This document shows, one piece after another, positions 29,939-42,000 of a stretch of DNA of 64,000 bases. Within the stretch, counting starts at the first letter, position 1. The number at the start of each line of letters is the position of its first letter. The DNA comes from Locusta migratoria (taxonomy: Eukaryota > Arthropoda > Insecta > Orthoptera > Acrididae). Position numbers and translations under genes: made by a program. The stretch covers positions 24,518,078 to 24,582,077 of the forward strand of contig CM048748.1 of the NCBI GenBank assembly GCA_026315105.1, given 5' to 3'. The notes beneath the pieces are model-generated. The model had not been told where the DNA came from and searched no databases. It saw only the letters and a program-made list of their open reading frames with translations.

Positions 29939-30247
29939 CAGTTCGGAATTTCATCGGAAAGCCGCTTCTCACTTTCCAATAACGCAGTTATTACCCCACA
30001 CCCTTCTCCACGCAAACGAGAGCTCCGGTCTCCAGCTGAACTGTCTAGTTTCTAGATACCATTTTTCATTTACTGCGATGTGCGACGTCCGTTTTTAAAC
30101 GTTGTAACCAATACAAATACCTTCAACTACGGGTGTATCTCTGAACGACATTTGCACTGGTCACATTGTGATGATGATTACATGTGGCTTTTGTGGAAGT
30201 TAGACCCAAGTTGGCATCGTAATCGGCCTGCCTGCTGTAGTCGAGTC

Positions 30248-30249
<2 letters not shown>

Positions 30250-30283
<34 letters not shown>
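30250..30283 (+). repeat. Poly(A) run, 34 nt
   Basis: Uninterrupted A34 about 315 bp downstream of the candidate transcription start. It may end a retroposed transcript, but no AATAAA precedes it. Confidence 0.8.
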
Positions 30284-30284
<1 letters not shown>

Positions 30285-31744
30285 GCCCCTGAGAACTGGC
30301 GGCTATGTTGGCAACGCCGCTACGCGGTTGTTGTTACACTGCGTTGGTCGTCGACATACGAATATCACGTCCGAAAATTTAGGAACCGCTGCTGTGCCGT
30401 ACTACTAAAGCGTGAACAAGTGATAACAACCACGAAGTAATGAAAAAATCCTTTTTAGCAATTAAAAATAACAAGTTTAGAAATATATGCCGAGTTAAGC
30501 TAAAGATTCGTATGTTCCAGTATTCCAATACATACTACATATAATTTATCATTTAGTCTTCAGCCAAAGGTCGCAAGTTGAACAATTTTATTTACATATT
30601 TCACGTTCAGTTATTCCACTGGCCATTATAATATCTAAACGAAAGTTTTCTCCAATTCACCAGGCATTACAAATGAATCCGTAAATAGAACCCAACGCGA
30701 CTCATACCTCGGTTACATTCCAGGGTTTGTTACATGCACGTACGAAGGTCGATGGTGGTGGGTAATATTAATGAAGCTACTAATGAGGTTTCAGTTAGAT
30801 TCCTACATCCTCATGAACCTTCACCTTCATTTGTACACGCTGAGAAACGGCATCATATGTTGCGTGCCAGTATTGAGTCCCAGTATATATAGCCCAAATG
30901 ATATATTTATCACATTTGCTTCTGTAAATCTCAACTTCTGTACGATGCCTTACTAACGTGTTCCGCTGAGATGGCTATTTATATTTATTTTACATCTGTG
31001 AAACTGAGATGTCATAGTATGTGACATTACATATAAAAAAAAATTGCTATGGCCCTGTTAACTGTACTAACTCACTGTGGTATATTATAGCAGCATTTTT
31101 TAACAATGAAAGAGAAACTAGCGTTTACCATGTGACGTTTACTACAACATCTAGAATCTTGTGTGTTTACGGAATAGTATCCTCTGTCGTGGGGAATAGT
31201 TACCATTATCTTCAGTGTCGTCCGTTTATGCAAGTAAGGCGACAGGCTGCCTTTAGCGGTCCGCTGGATTGTTTGCCGTCACAGCAGTTGAGTAAGTGGA
31301 TTCTCTGACTGTCGTGTCGTTTCGTAGAGTCGTCGCGCTGCAAGACGGAATCTTTCTTGGACGAGAGGCTCCTGCGTCCTATCTTGTAGATAGGGATGTG
31401 GAAATGTTCACGGGACGTGAAATACCCAACGTAAGATCTGGTTTTGGAGCGTTTGTAGCATATTCATATGAGTAGGTGCCGCCTATCACCAGATTTCACA
31501 TCCATAGTCCATATTTGGTGGAATGCGGGTGCGGTAGAGATGCATCCGCAGGAGGTAGAAAGCTTCGATTTTTCATTGATCAGTGGGTATGGAGTTCCTC
31601 CGCACTGCACTTTTTTTTTTGTACTTTGGTGATGTTTAACATGTGAGCTACGTAACAATAGTCACATCCAAATATTTCGTTGAATTTTTCCTTTCTAGTT
31701 AAGGTCAGAATACAGGTACATTCTGTATAGGTTGACTCTGTCTT
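30284..31744. other. No gene recognised
   Basis: AT-rich to 31190, then mixed. Frames such as 31021-31308 (plus) and 31658-31464 (minus) have no recognisable motif. A T10 run lies at 31611-31620. Confidence 0.45.
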
Positions 31745-32130
31745 TTGGTTACCCCTCAGGGGCTCAGCATTAATTTTCTGGGTACCGAGTTGGCGAACCC
31801 GGGGTCCTGAGCCATGAGCTGTGTCGCGCCAACAGTCCGCTACACCGTAAGCTCTGTGCGTGCTTCAACGACCGCCGTTCGGCACGACAGTGGAACGTTG
31901 TACGTTTCAGAGCCCGGGGATCTTGGCTTAATCGCCCGGGTCGCGAGGACGGTACAAACCTCTATCAAAAAAACCTCAATCTCAAGGTGTGCTACGTGCC
32001 GAGGAGATGCATGGCTGTTGAGGTTGAACAGCCGCTAGCGAGCCACCTCTGAGGAACCTGCCGCACCTCACTTGTATAAGGCTTACCCAGGCAACCGGGG
32101 CTTTGTTCCCTAGCTGCTCGTGGGACGGAC
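31745..32130 (+). other. 5' UTR of I-type LINE
   Basis: GC-rich leader preceding the ORF1 ATG at 32131; it begins near CCCCTCAGGGGCTCAGCATT. The start is placed by the change in composition and is approximate. Confidence 0.45.
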
Positions 32131-33540
32131 ATGAAACGAGCAAATAAAAGCGTGGCCGGCCGCGAAAACGGCGTCTCTAAGAGAGGTAGAAGTTCATACA
32201 ATGCCGCACAATATGACCCCAAACCGTTCCCTTCCCTGGCTACCCCATGGGAGGAACGACGGGCAAAAGACAGGATTGAGCCATACTCCCCTAAGTTTCT
32301 TGTTTGTGCTAGAACCGATGGGGATACGTTCAGTAACACTAAGCCACTCTTCTTTGTTGAAAACTTAGAAGACAAGTATGGCGAAGTTTCAGGGATGTCT
32401 AAAATGAGAAGCGGTGCAGTACTCATAGAAACAGCATCCCCAGCACAGTCACGGGCACTTCTGGCCTGTGAAAAGCTGGGTGATGTTCCTGGATAATTTA
32501 CCATCGTGATCTCCTCCTGCTGTCAGACGACGAATTACGCGCCAACCTTGAACGACGGGATGTCCACTTCGTCAGGCTCGTATATAGGGGGCATAAGGAC
32601 AACAAGGTAGCCACCGGTGCCTTCATCCTGGCCTTTGAGGGTGATTCTTTGCTCGAAAAGTTCAAGGTTATTTGTATACCTGTGCGACGTAAAGCCTTAT
32701 ATTCCTCCACGGATGTGGTGCTTCAAATGCTGGAAATTTGGGCACATGTCCTTTAGGTGCAATTACCTGTCGAGAATGGGGGCGTCCATCACATCCAAAC
32801 GCTGTGCTCCTCCGCCTATTTGCCCCCCTTGCTCGCCAAACTGCACGATGCTCCATAAAGAAAGGAAAATTATGGAGTACAAAACCATGGACAAATTGTC
32901 ATATAACGAGGCCAAAAAGAAGTTTGTGCGACTGCACCCAGTAGCATTGAAGACATCATTTGCGAGTGTCATGTCGCCCCCTTTCCCTTCGGTGACGGCG
33001 GCTCCCATGTTTGTGCCAACTTCTGTGGGCCCTCAGGGCCGTAAAACTGCATCAGCCCCCTCGATGGTTGGGGGCTCTCCACCATGTGCTCGCCCCACTA
33101 CACCTCTTGGGGGGAGCACATCCCCCCAAACCCTCAGGGACAACGGTCCCCATCACTCAGCTGGAGAAACAACCACTTCCTCCGGCTCCTCTCGCTCGGA
33201 AGGGGTCCATGGGACAGTCCCTTCCGAGGCCTCCCAGAATACCACGGTCCCAGCCCACCGCTGTCGGACTCCCACACCATTGGTCAAAGGGCTCTGCAAG
33301 CTACGTCGGGCCCTGACACCGTTTCTGAGAAGCCCTCTTAATCCTTAATACCGAAAGGACAGCGCGAGGAAAAGAAGAAGAAGCTGAAAAAAGGAATCTT
33401 CCATGGCTTTAAAGCCACACCTTGTCACTTCTTCCGCTTCTGACGACGAGTTGGAGATCCTTGCATCCCCCAAGGATCTCGCTCTCCTGGACTCTCCAGA
33501 ACCAATGGTCAGTACATATTCGACAGCAGCAGGTAGTGAA
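32131..33540 (+). pseudogene. I-type LINE ORF1 (gag-like, zinc knuckle)
   Basis: ORF1 starts MKRANKSVAGRENGVSKRGR and is open to 32496, stops, then resumes in another frame from 32617. There KPYIPPRMWCFKCWKFGHMS gives a CCHC zinc knuckle CFKCWKFGHMSFRC (C-x2-C-x4-H-x4-C), followed by a second Cys-rich stretch and LSYNEAKKKF, the conserved post-knuckle block of I/jockey-group ORF1 proteins. A Pro/Ser/Thr-rich C-terminus follows, with the frame ending near 33540 (ATGGCTTTAAAG at 33403 lies within it). The protein would bind LINE RNA as a ribonucleoprotein. At least two frameshifts inactivate it. Confidence 0.7.
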
Positions 33541-33554
33541 CCTATGAACTAATC

Positions 33555-36500
33555 ATCCTTATCATATCATGGTCTATCAGTCAGCACTAACCAAATTCTC
33601 CAGTGGAATTGTGGCGGTTTTTTCTCCCATTTAGCAGAGTTACTTCACCTGCACTGTGCATTGCCCTGCAGGAAACCTGGTTTCCCTCGACGCGATGCCC
33701 TACCCTACGAGGCTATCAGGGATATTACCCGAATTGCACAAATTATGACAGGCTTTCAGGTCGTTTCGTCTGCATACAGTGAATCTGTTACTCTCCAAAC
33801 GCCTTTAGAAGCTGTGGCAGTCAGGGTGAGGACTACAATCGACCTCACCATTTGCAGTCTATACCTGCCCCCAGACGACGTAGTACCCCAACATGTTTTG
33901 GCGGCACTGATTTCTCAGCTCCCCTCACTTTCTTACTTCTGGGTGATTCTAACGCCCACAACCCCCTGTGGGGGGTACTATGATTACTGGCCGTGGCAGA
34001 GACAATCAGAGTTTATTATCTCAACTTGACCTCTGCATTTTAAATACCGGTGTTGCCATGCAGTTCAGTGTTGCTCACAGCACTTACTCTGCAACTGATC
34101 TGTCGGTATGTAGTCCTAGCCTTTTACCGTCTGTCCACTGGAGAGTGTATGATGACTTGTGTGGCAGTGACCATTTCCCGATATTCCTTTCACTACCACG
34201 GCTTCAGTCTCCTGGACGTTTGCCCAGATGGGCCCTTAATAAGACTGATTGACTCGAGTTTACTACCACTGCAAAGATTGGCCCTCCAATGGATGCCACC
34301 ATTGATGAGATGACTGAAAGTCTCACTGCAGACATTATTTCTGCTGCTGAACGTACGATCCCTAGCTCTTCTGGATCCCCTCGGCAGAGGTAGGTGCCCT
34401 AGTGGTCAACAGAGATCGCTGAGGCTATTAGGGATCGCAGGCGTGCACTCCAGCGCCATAAGAGACACCCATCCTTGGAGAACCTCATTGCATTCAAGAG
34501 ACTCCGTGCACGAGCACGTCTTTTAATTAAGCGTCGTAAGCAGGAGTGTTGGGAATGGTACGTGTCTACTATTGGTACATGTACCTCTCCATCCCAGGTC
34601 TGAGAAAAAATTAGATGCCTCTATGGATAGCACAGTGCTACAGGAGTGCCAGGGATTTCTATGAATGGAGTAGTTTGTACAGACACAGATGCAATTGCTG
34701 AACATCTAGCTGAGCACTATGCTCGTAGTTCAGCATCTGTGACTTACACGCCATCTTTCCATACCATGAAAGAGTGGGAAGAACAGAAGCGACTGTCCTT
34801 TTCAACAAGTCGAATGGAATCCTACAATGCCCCATTCAGTGAATGGGAATTCCTCGGTGTCCTTGCACATAGTCCCGATACCAGTCCCTGGCCAGATAGG
34901 ATTCATAACCAGATGCTGAAACACCTGCCGGCGCAGTCTACGGGAAGCATTTTATCCGTGTTCAATCGCATCTGGAACGATGGTGTCTTCCCGTCACAGT
35001 GGCGAGAAAGTATCATTGTGCCAGTGCTTAAGCTAGGTAAAAACCCCTGCGATTTGGACAGCTACCGACCCATCAGCCTCACCAACGATCTTTGCAAACT
35101 GCTGGAACGTATGGTGAGCCGGCAGCTGTGCTGGGTACTAGAGTCTGCTGGCTCCATGTCAGGGCGGTTTCCGTCAAGGCCGCTCCACTACAGACAACCT
35201 CGTTTACGTGGAGTCCTATATTCGTACAGCCTTTGCTCAACGTCAACATCTTGTTGCGGTGTTTTTTGATTTGAGAAAGGCGTACGATACAACATGGAGA
35301 CATCACATCCTTCAGACGTTACATGAATGGGGTCTTCGAGGCCAGCTCCCTATTTCTTATTCACAACTCTTTAGCTGTCTGTACGTTTCGTGTCCAAGTT
35401 GGTGCTTCTCGTAACACCCCTCATGTGCAGGAAAATGGGGTTCCTCAGGGCTCTCTTTTGAGTGTCCCCTTATTTTTAGTAGCCATAAACGGCTTAGCAG
35501 TTGGGTCGTCAGTATACCCCTCTCTCTATGCTGACGACTTATGCATCTCTTTTAGCTCTTCCAGCACCCAAGTTGCTGAACGTAGGTTACAAGGAGCCAT
35601 TCAGAAGGAACAGCCCTGGGCTCTAGTCCATGGCTTCCAGTTCTCTCCTGCAAAAACCAGAGTTATGCACTTCTGTCGGCCTCGGACAGTTCATCCACAG
35701 CCCGAACTTTATCTTAACAACAACCTCTTAGAGGTTGTTGAGACTCACAGGTTTTAGGGCTCACGTTTGACTCTCGGCTGACATGGCTCCTCCAAATTCG
35801 TCAGCTGCAACAGAAGTGCTGGCGCCAACTGAATGTTCTCTGCCATCTGGGCCATACGACCTGGGGTGCCGATCAGTCCACACTGTTGCAGATATACCAA
35901 GCTTTGGTGCAGTCCCGTCTGGACTTTGGATGCCTTGCCTATGGCTCCGCATCCCCTCGGCATTGCCCTCGCTGGACTACATTCACCACTGTGGGGTTGG
36001 CATTGCGACGGGTGCCTTCCGCACCAGTACCCGTGGACAGTTTACTTGCTGAGGCCGGGGTCCCACCTCTGCGGATTCGCTGCCAGCAACTGCTCGCGGC
36101 CTATGCTCCTCATGTCCATAGCTCGCCAGGCCATCTGAACCAACGTTTGCTTTTCTCCCACACGGTCGTCCGTCCTCAACAACTGCGACCCCGTTCCGGT
36201 CACAAGATCGCCTTCCGTGTCCAGTCCCTTCTGTTGGAACTAGAGTCTTTCCCTGTCCCATCTCCTTATCGGGCCCGTACACGTATGCCCTCATGGTGTA
36301 TACCGCGGCCATGCGCTAGACTGGACTTGGCCAGTAGACCCAAGGACTCAGTTCCTCCAGAGGCACTCCACCGTCAGTTCTTTGCTGTTGTTGCAGAGTA
36401 CACTGGATACGACATAGTCTATACGGACGGTTCGTTGGTTTGTGGTAGTGTTGGCTTTGCCTATGTCCATGGCCATCACGCCGAGTAGTGGTCTCTGCCG

Positions 36501-37190
36501 GATGGCTGCAGTGTTTACACTGCAGAGCTGGTGGTCATTCTCAGTGCTCTTGAGCATATGCGCTCCTGCACAGGTGGGTCTTTTCTGCTCTGAGCAATCT
36601 TCGCGCTCTGGATAGATGCTACTCACATACTTCTTTGGTGAAGGCTATCCTTGAGACACATTTTGCTCTCGAACAGTCAGGATGCTCTGTGGTCTTCATT
36701 CGGTCTTCTGGTCACATCTGCATCCCGAACAACGAACGAGCCGATAATCTCGCCAAACAGGCTGTCCGTGTTCGAGATTGGCCTCCCGGTCTCAGATTTC
36801 CAGACTGTGTTGCGCCATAGAGTACGTGAGCTTTGCGCCGCCGAGTGGCGTAGCCTGAGCCATCCCAACAAACTCAGGGCAATAAAGGAGACGACGGCTG
36901 TGTGGCACTCCTCCATGCGGGCCTCTCGCCGGGACTCGGTAGTCCTGTGCCGGCTCCACATTGGCCACGCTTGGCTGACCCACGGCCATCTCCTCCACGG
37001 TGAGGAACGCCTCGTTGTCGTTGTGCCTCTTCCTTGACGGTGGGCCACATTTTGATGGACTGCCATATTTTAGCCACCCTGCGGCGGGATTTTAATTTTC
37101 CTGTAATTTTATCTGACGTTTTACGTAACGAAGCCATAATGGCTGACTGTGTTTTAGGTTTTATTCGCGACAGTGGTCTTTACAACTATA
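33555..37190 (+). pseudogene. I-type LINE ORF2: endonuclease, reverse transcriptase, RNase H
   Basis: In order: a degraded endonuclease (ILQWNCGGFFSHLAELLHLH at 33595, then a SLYLPPDDVV block, and DHFPIFLSLP at about 34180); RT finger PISLTNDLCKLLERMVSRQL (35070); motif A VAVFFDLRKAYDTTWRHHIL (35258); motif B NGVPQGSLLSVPLFLVAING (35440); motif C YADDLCISF (35530); thumb SRLDFGCLAYGSASPRHCP; then RNase H with YTDGSLVCGSVGFAYVHGHH (36420), YTAELVVILSALEHM (36520) and GHICIPNNERADNLAKQAV (36715). A final CRLHIGHAWLTHGHLL block leads to the end near 37190. RNase H in a LINE points to the I group rather than jockey. Some eight or more frameshifts and stops make it inactive, but all domains are present, so the copy was full length. 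Confidence 0.8.
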
Positions 37191-37549
37191 TATGAAGCTT
37201 TGCTTCAGCGCGTTGTATTCGTTTTTCTTGTCAGTATGTCCTCCGCTTGAGAGTTTCGTTGTGTTGCTCTGTGGCTGACCCTTTCTATTTTAATTTCACG
37301 GTCGGTCAACCACGAACTTTGGCTTTGTCATTCCATTCCCACACTTGTTTGCTGTTTCCATGTGATTGTCTCCTTTTGTGTTGTCACCTGCCATGTTGTC
37401 CCTTGGCGATATTTTCTTGATTGAGTGGGGTTTTCCTCCTGTTGCAGTTTTAACTTTAGGCGAATTTTTAAGTATTTCCACCCCATTTTCGGTTATGACC
37501 ATTTCATTTGTCTTCACTGGGTTTAAACCTCCCCCCTCAAAAATGTAGC
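37191..37549. other. Probable LINE 3' UTR
   Basis: T-rich sequence following the I-type ORF2 with no coding pattern on the plus strand. No clear tail, so the 3' limit is unknown. Confidence 0.35.
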
Positions 37550-37870
37550 CTATCGTTCTTTGTCGCCACAGGCATCCTGTAAACTGATGTGCTTGCCTCG
37601 ACTTCGTGTGTCATCTGCATACATGATCGTAAGGATTCTTGGCGGCGTCGAAAGGTCTGTTGTGTACATTTTACATAGCACTGGACCAAGAACACTTCTT
37701 TGCGGAACACCCACCGCTTTTAGTCGTACCGTCTTGGTCCAGTGTCCAACATGGCAAGACACCATTCAACTGCAGAGCTTACTTACTTTCATGTTCGCAG
37801 TTGCGAAAGCATTTCCTGTCTTCGTTTAATGGTGATAGGATATCAAAATTTCCTTAGTACTCGTAACAGA
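37550..37870 (-). pseudogene. Jockey-clade LINE fragment, RT motifs B and C
   Basis: Antisense frame 37765-37550: VGVPQRSVLGPVLCKMYTTD (motif B with Gln-Arg in place of Gln-Gly) and IMYADDTRS (motif C intact), the 'YTTDLP...YADDT' style of jockey-clade elements. Further upstream the coding is degraded. The fragment is head-to-head with the 3' end of the I-type LINE. Confidence 0.7.
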
Positions 37871-39739
37871 TACGGAATTTCTCCACATACTTTCCACCAT
37901 TCCACTTAGTCCAACCGCCACAATATACATATCAATTTATGTTCCAAAATATATATTTCCTTCAGATTTTATTGCTCGTAATTGAAAGGAGTAAGTTGGA
38001 GCTATTCTTTCCTTGAAAGTGTTTCTATCGTCCAAAGAGGCAAATGAACAATATTTGTTGTCTGGAACGAGTCACCGCCGCGGGTGGACGGTACATGCGT
38101 TATCTGTAAGAGAGAATGCATGCAGCAGCAGTTTGATAGAACTCGTCTAAAATGATTTGTCTAAGCAATATTTATGATACTTAAGCAATTAATTATACGC
38201 TATGAAAACATATTCAGAGTGAAACAGACGGATCCAAGGGGGGAGGGGTGAAGGGTCGTTCGCTCCCTCCCCCCCCCCCAGCAGCTTTTTTTAATTTCTT
38301 TTTTAGAATGCGAGGCTAGCGTTCTATCACTGCACCGAGTCTTAAAAACTTGTTCGATTGGGCATGGGGTAGAAACGGATGGCCAGTACTACAGTCTTTC
38401 TGCTGGGACAGAGATAAGCTGACGATGGATAAAAAATACCTCCACCCCCCCCCCCTTGATGTTCTTTGAAAATGAGAAAAAGATTGAAGGTATTCGCAAA
38501 ATTATACTATTAATACATCATCTATTTACATGATTCAAACATTGCTTCGAGGTTGCTTGAATAATCACTTATATGTTGTTAGTAGATTATTCCAGCAACT
38601 TCTAAGCAATTTTAGAATCACTTATATAAATTTTATCATGATGGTAGCATACCTCTACCAAGACTTTCAGTCTAAAATAATTATTAGGACGTCAGTTAAT
38701 GTTTCTTAATTAACAGTTTGTGAAGAGTTTTTCAATATAATGCACATATGATTCAAGCTACATTGTTTATAATAACAATGATTTTGTAGTAATTGAAGAG
38801 AGGAAGGTTGTATTTATTTTGTAATAAGAATTCCTCCATGTAAACGAATTTTAAAAGAACTAATTCTGGAACGATGTATTCTGTAGCTATGATTCTGCAT
38901 TGCGCACCTAGTTCTCAGTGGGGAAGTTAAAAGCAATACGCAGCGGCAAACATCTGTTGCATTTTCACTGTACTCGCAACTACGGCTGGATTAATTATTA
39001 GGTTTTCTCGGAGCTAGTGTGTTTGTACAACGAGGTAAACAGCCCAACGTGCTCTGATGCGACGAGGCTGCAGCAAGGTCTGGATACACCACTGGCTAGC
39101 TGTGATAATTCAATACACTGCGCAGTCACTGAAGAACAGTGAGTTAATTTTCAAAACAGCAATAAAGAGATTTTACATCCTTTGATTAATTTCAGTTCCA
39201 GCTTTAAAAACGAATCAGTTTTCTGTTCATTGTAATGGAATTACAGAATTCTTCCACACTAGTCAAGATGTGGTCGTTTAATTTGTGCACTTAAGAAAAC
39301 AAACAAAACAAATATTTGCGTTTTTCAGTAGGTGTGTTTTAAAGGATTATTATTCTTTTCATGTAACGACAGTATTTTCGAGTCTACTGTATTGAGGCAA
39401 ATGGCTAATTACATTACTTACAGCGATGCTGTTTCACGAGAAACATATTGTTCACCACCATAAAAAATACACAGTTTTGGATGGAATTCTATTCTGTGAG
39501 AATCTGCAGAAGTTCCAGTAAGGTATTTTCATTTTTAACTTGTAAGCAAACACAATCGCATTCAGGTAACGAACGTACACGTTATCTGATAGCCTCTAAA
39601 AAAAGGTTCGTAAACATTGAGACTATCATTGTTACAATGAACCTGACACAATTTTTCATCTAATATTAAGTAATTGGTGAACAACTGTGAGCTATATGGT
39701 GAAACGTACGCCGTACTCTTTTCAAGATGTAACTAAATG
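37871..39739. other. AT-rich non-coding stretch with C-runs
   Basis: No ORF with a motif. C-runs at about 38269-38279 and 38445-38453. The remainder is AT-rich and unassigned. Confidence 0.5.
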
Positions 39740-39750
39740 TGTGGGAAAGG

Positions 39751-39956
39751 GCCGGCCGCTGTAGCCAAGGGGACTGAGGCGCTCCAGTCACGGTCTGTAC
39801 GGCCACTACGGTCGGGGGTTCGAATCCCCCCTCGGGCATGGATATTTGTGCCGTCCTTAGGATAAGGTAGTTCATAAGTAGTTTGTAAGTTTAGGGACTG
39901 ATGACACCGTAGTTAAGTCCCATAAGCTCTACAAACATTTGAACATTTTTGATTTT
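39751..39956 (+). mobile_element. SINE-A
   Basis: Head GGCCGCTGTAGCCAAGGGGA, B box GGTTCGAATCC. Target duplication TGTGGGAAAGG at 39740-39750 and 39957-39967. Confidence 0.92.
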
Positions 39957-39967
39957 TGTGGGAAAGG

Positions 39968-40163
39968 ATTCGATAGAGAATCTGACAAGAAGCGGAGCAT
40001 GACCAGTATACATGTGGTATATCTGCTTTCCTTACCGTGGTGCAGACATTTCTTGGGGTTGTGTTAACTCGAAATACAGTTATTCACGACCAACTATTAC
40101 CTTTACGAAAAATATGGCCGCTATGGCTGTAACAAAATTTACATGATTAAGCATTACCGGATC

Positions 40164-40209
<46 letters not shown>

Positions 40210-40639
40210 CATGTCCATGCCTTTGGGCCACTCCCCAGCGTTCACGTCAGTTAATTAAACTGTCGAATGCTGGAACGCATCATTGATCAACGCTACTGTA
40301 GTCACACAAAAACGAGGTGGGCGGACAAATCCGTGAGGTAACAAGATGGTGGTCGCACGACACCCGCCTATCTGTTTCTTTGACTACCGCAGCAGCGTTC
40401 ATCATTTCATTCGTGTTGACGTGCACGTTGATTAGCTTCGTTCAATATTTTAATCAACTGACGCGAGAACTAGGGAGAGGCTAAGAGAAACATGTATGAT
40501 TTTCTTTTTTTTTTTTTAAGGAAAAAAGCCTCATCAGTACCTATAGTAAGTCGCGAAAACGGTAGTGCTTTATCAACTAAAATTGATTATAGCCAGAACA
40601 GACATTCTTCATAATCTGTTATGGCGTATTTTACTAAAC
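39968..40639. other. No gene recognised; AT microsatellite
   Basis: Contains the (AT)n run below and a T-run near 40510. Nothing else recognised. Confidence 0.5.
40167..40205. repeat. (AT)n microsatellite, 39 nt
   Basis: Perfect AT repeat. Confidence 0.95.
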
Positions 40640-40988
40640 AGGGGGGGGGGGGGCAATATCTGTTGATTGTAATTTGCTACGTACAGAACTATTCAGAAGG
40701 TGCTCAAAATGCCTGTTACGAGTTGTAATGCAGGCGTCTACGCTCGGCATGATTGACTGTCACCACTCGTTCTTACACTCCTGACTATTAAAATTGCTAC
40801 ACCACGAAGATGACGTGCTACAGAGGAAAACGATGCTGTGATATGCAAGTTATTAGCTTTTCAGAGCATTCACACAAGGTTGGCGCTGGTGGCGTCACCT
40901 ACAACGTGCTGACATGAGGCAAGTTTCCAACCGATTTCTCATACAAAAAAAGCAGTTGACCGGCTTTGCCTGGTGAAACGTTGTTGTG

Positions 40989-42000
40989 ATGCCTCGTGTA
41001 AGGAGGAGAAATGCGTACCATCACGTTTCCGACTTTGATAAAGGATGGATTGTAGCCTATCGCAATTGCAGTTTATCGTATCACGACATTGCTGCTCGCG
41101 TTGCTCGCGATAAAATGACTGTTAGCAGAATAAGGAATCCGTGGGTTCAGGAGGGTAATACGGAAAACCGTGCTGGATCCCAACGGCCTCGTATCACTAG
41201 CAGTCGAAATGACAGGCGTCTTATCCGCATGTCTGTAATCGTGCAGCCACGTCTCGAACCCTGAGTCAACAGATGGGGACGTTTGCAACACAACAACCGT
41301 CTGCACGAACAGTTCGACGACGTTTGCAGCAGCATGGACTATCAGCTCGGAACCATGGCTGCGGATACCCTTGACGCTGCATCACAGACAGGATCGCCTG
41401 TGATGGTGTACGCAACGACGAACCTGGGTGTACGAATGGCAAAACGTCATTTTTTCGTATGAATCCAGTTTCTGTTTACAGCATCATGATGCTCGCATCC
41501 GTGTTTAGCGACATCGCGGTGAACGCACGTTGGAAGCGTGTACGAATCGCAAAACGTCATTTTTTCGTATGAATCCAGGTTCTGTTTACAACATCATGAA
41601 GCTCGCATCCGTGTTTAGCGACATTGCGGTGAACGCACGTTGGAAGCGTGTATTCGTCATCGCCATACTGGCGAATAAACCGGCGTGATGGTATGGGGTG
41701 CCATTTGTTACACATCTCGGTCACCTCTTGTTCGCATCGACGACACTTTCAACAGTGGCCGTTAGATTTCGGGTGTGTTACGGCCCGTGGCTCTACCCTT
41801 CATTCGATCCCTGCGAAACCCTACATTTCACCAGGATAATGCACGACCACATGTTGCAGGTCGTGTACGGGTCTTTTTGGATACGGAAAAAGTTCGACTG
41901 CTGCCCTGGCCAGCACATTCTCCAGATCTCTCAACAATTGAAGACGTCTGGACAATGGTGGCCGAGCAACTGTCTCGTTACTAAACGCCAGTCACTACTC
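40989..42000 (+). pseudogene. Tc1-like transposase (broken)
   Basis: Starts MPRVRRRNAYHHVSDFDKGW with the N-terminal HTH (LSYHDIAARVARDKMTVSRI), a linker with NRAGSQRPRITSSRNDRRLI, then frameshifts. The first catalytic Asp region is disrupted, in part by a 110-bp tandem duplication (41428-41537 / 41538-41647). The C-terminal catalytic part is well kept: HQDNARPHVAGRVRVFLDTE and PWPAHSPDLSTIEDVWTMVA. Between the second Asp (QDN) and the Glu (IED) there are exactly 34 residues, the DD34E spacing of Tc1. Transposase would cut at the inverted ends; this copy cannot make a full-length enzyme. Confidence 0.88.
41428..41647 (+). repeat. 110-bp tandem duplication inside the Tc1 transposase
   Basis: Two copies, 41428-41537 and 41538-41647, differing at a handful of positions; each runs GTGTACGAAT...GTTGGAAGC. 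110 is not a multiple of 3, so it also shifts the frame. Confidence 0.92.

Noticed and set aside
35983..36312. Minus-strand ORFs inside the I-type LINE
   Set aside because: Opposite-strand shadows of the LINE ORF2 thumb region.
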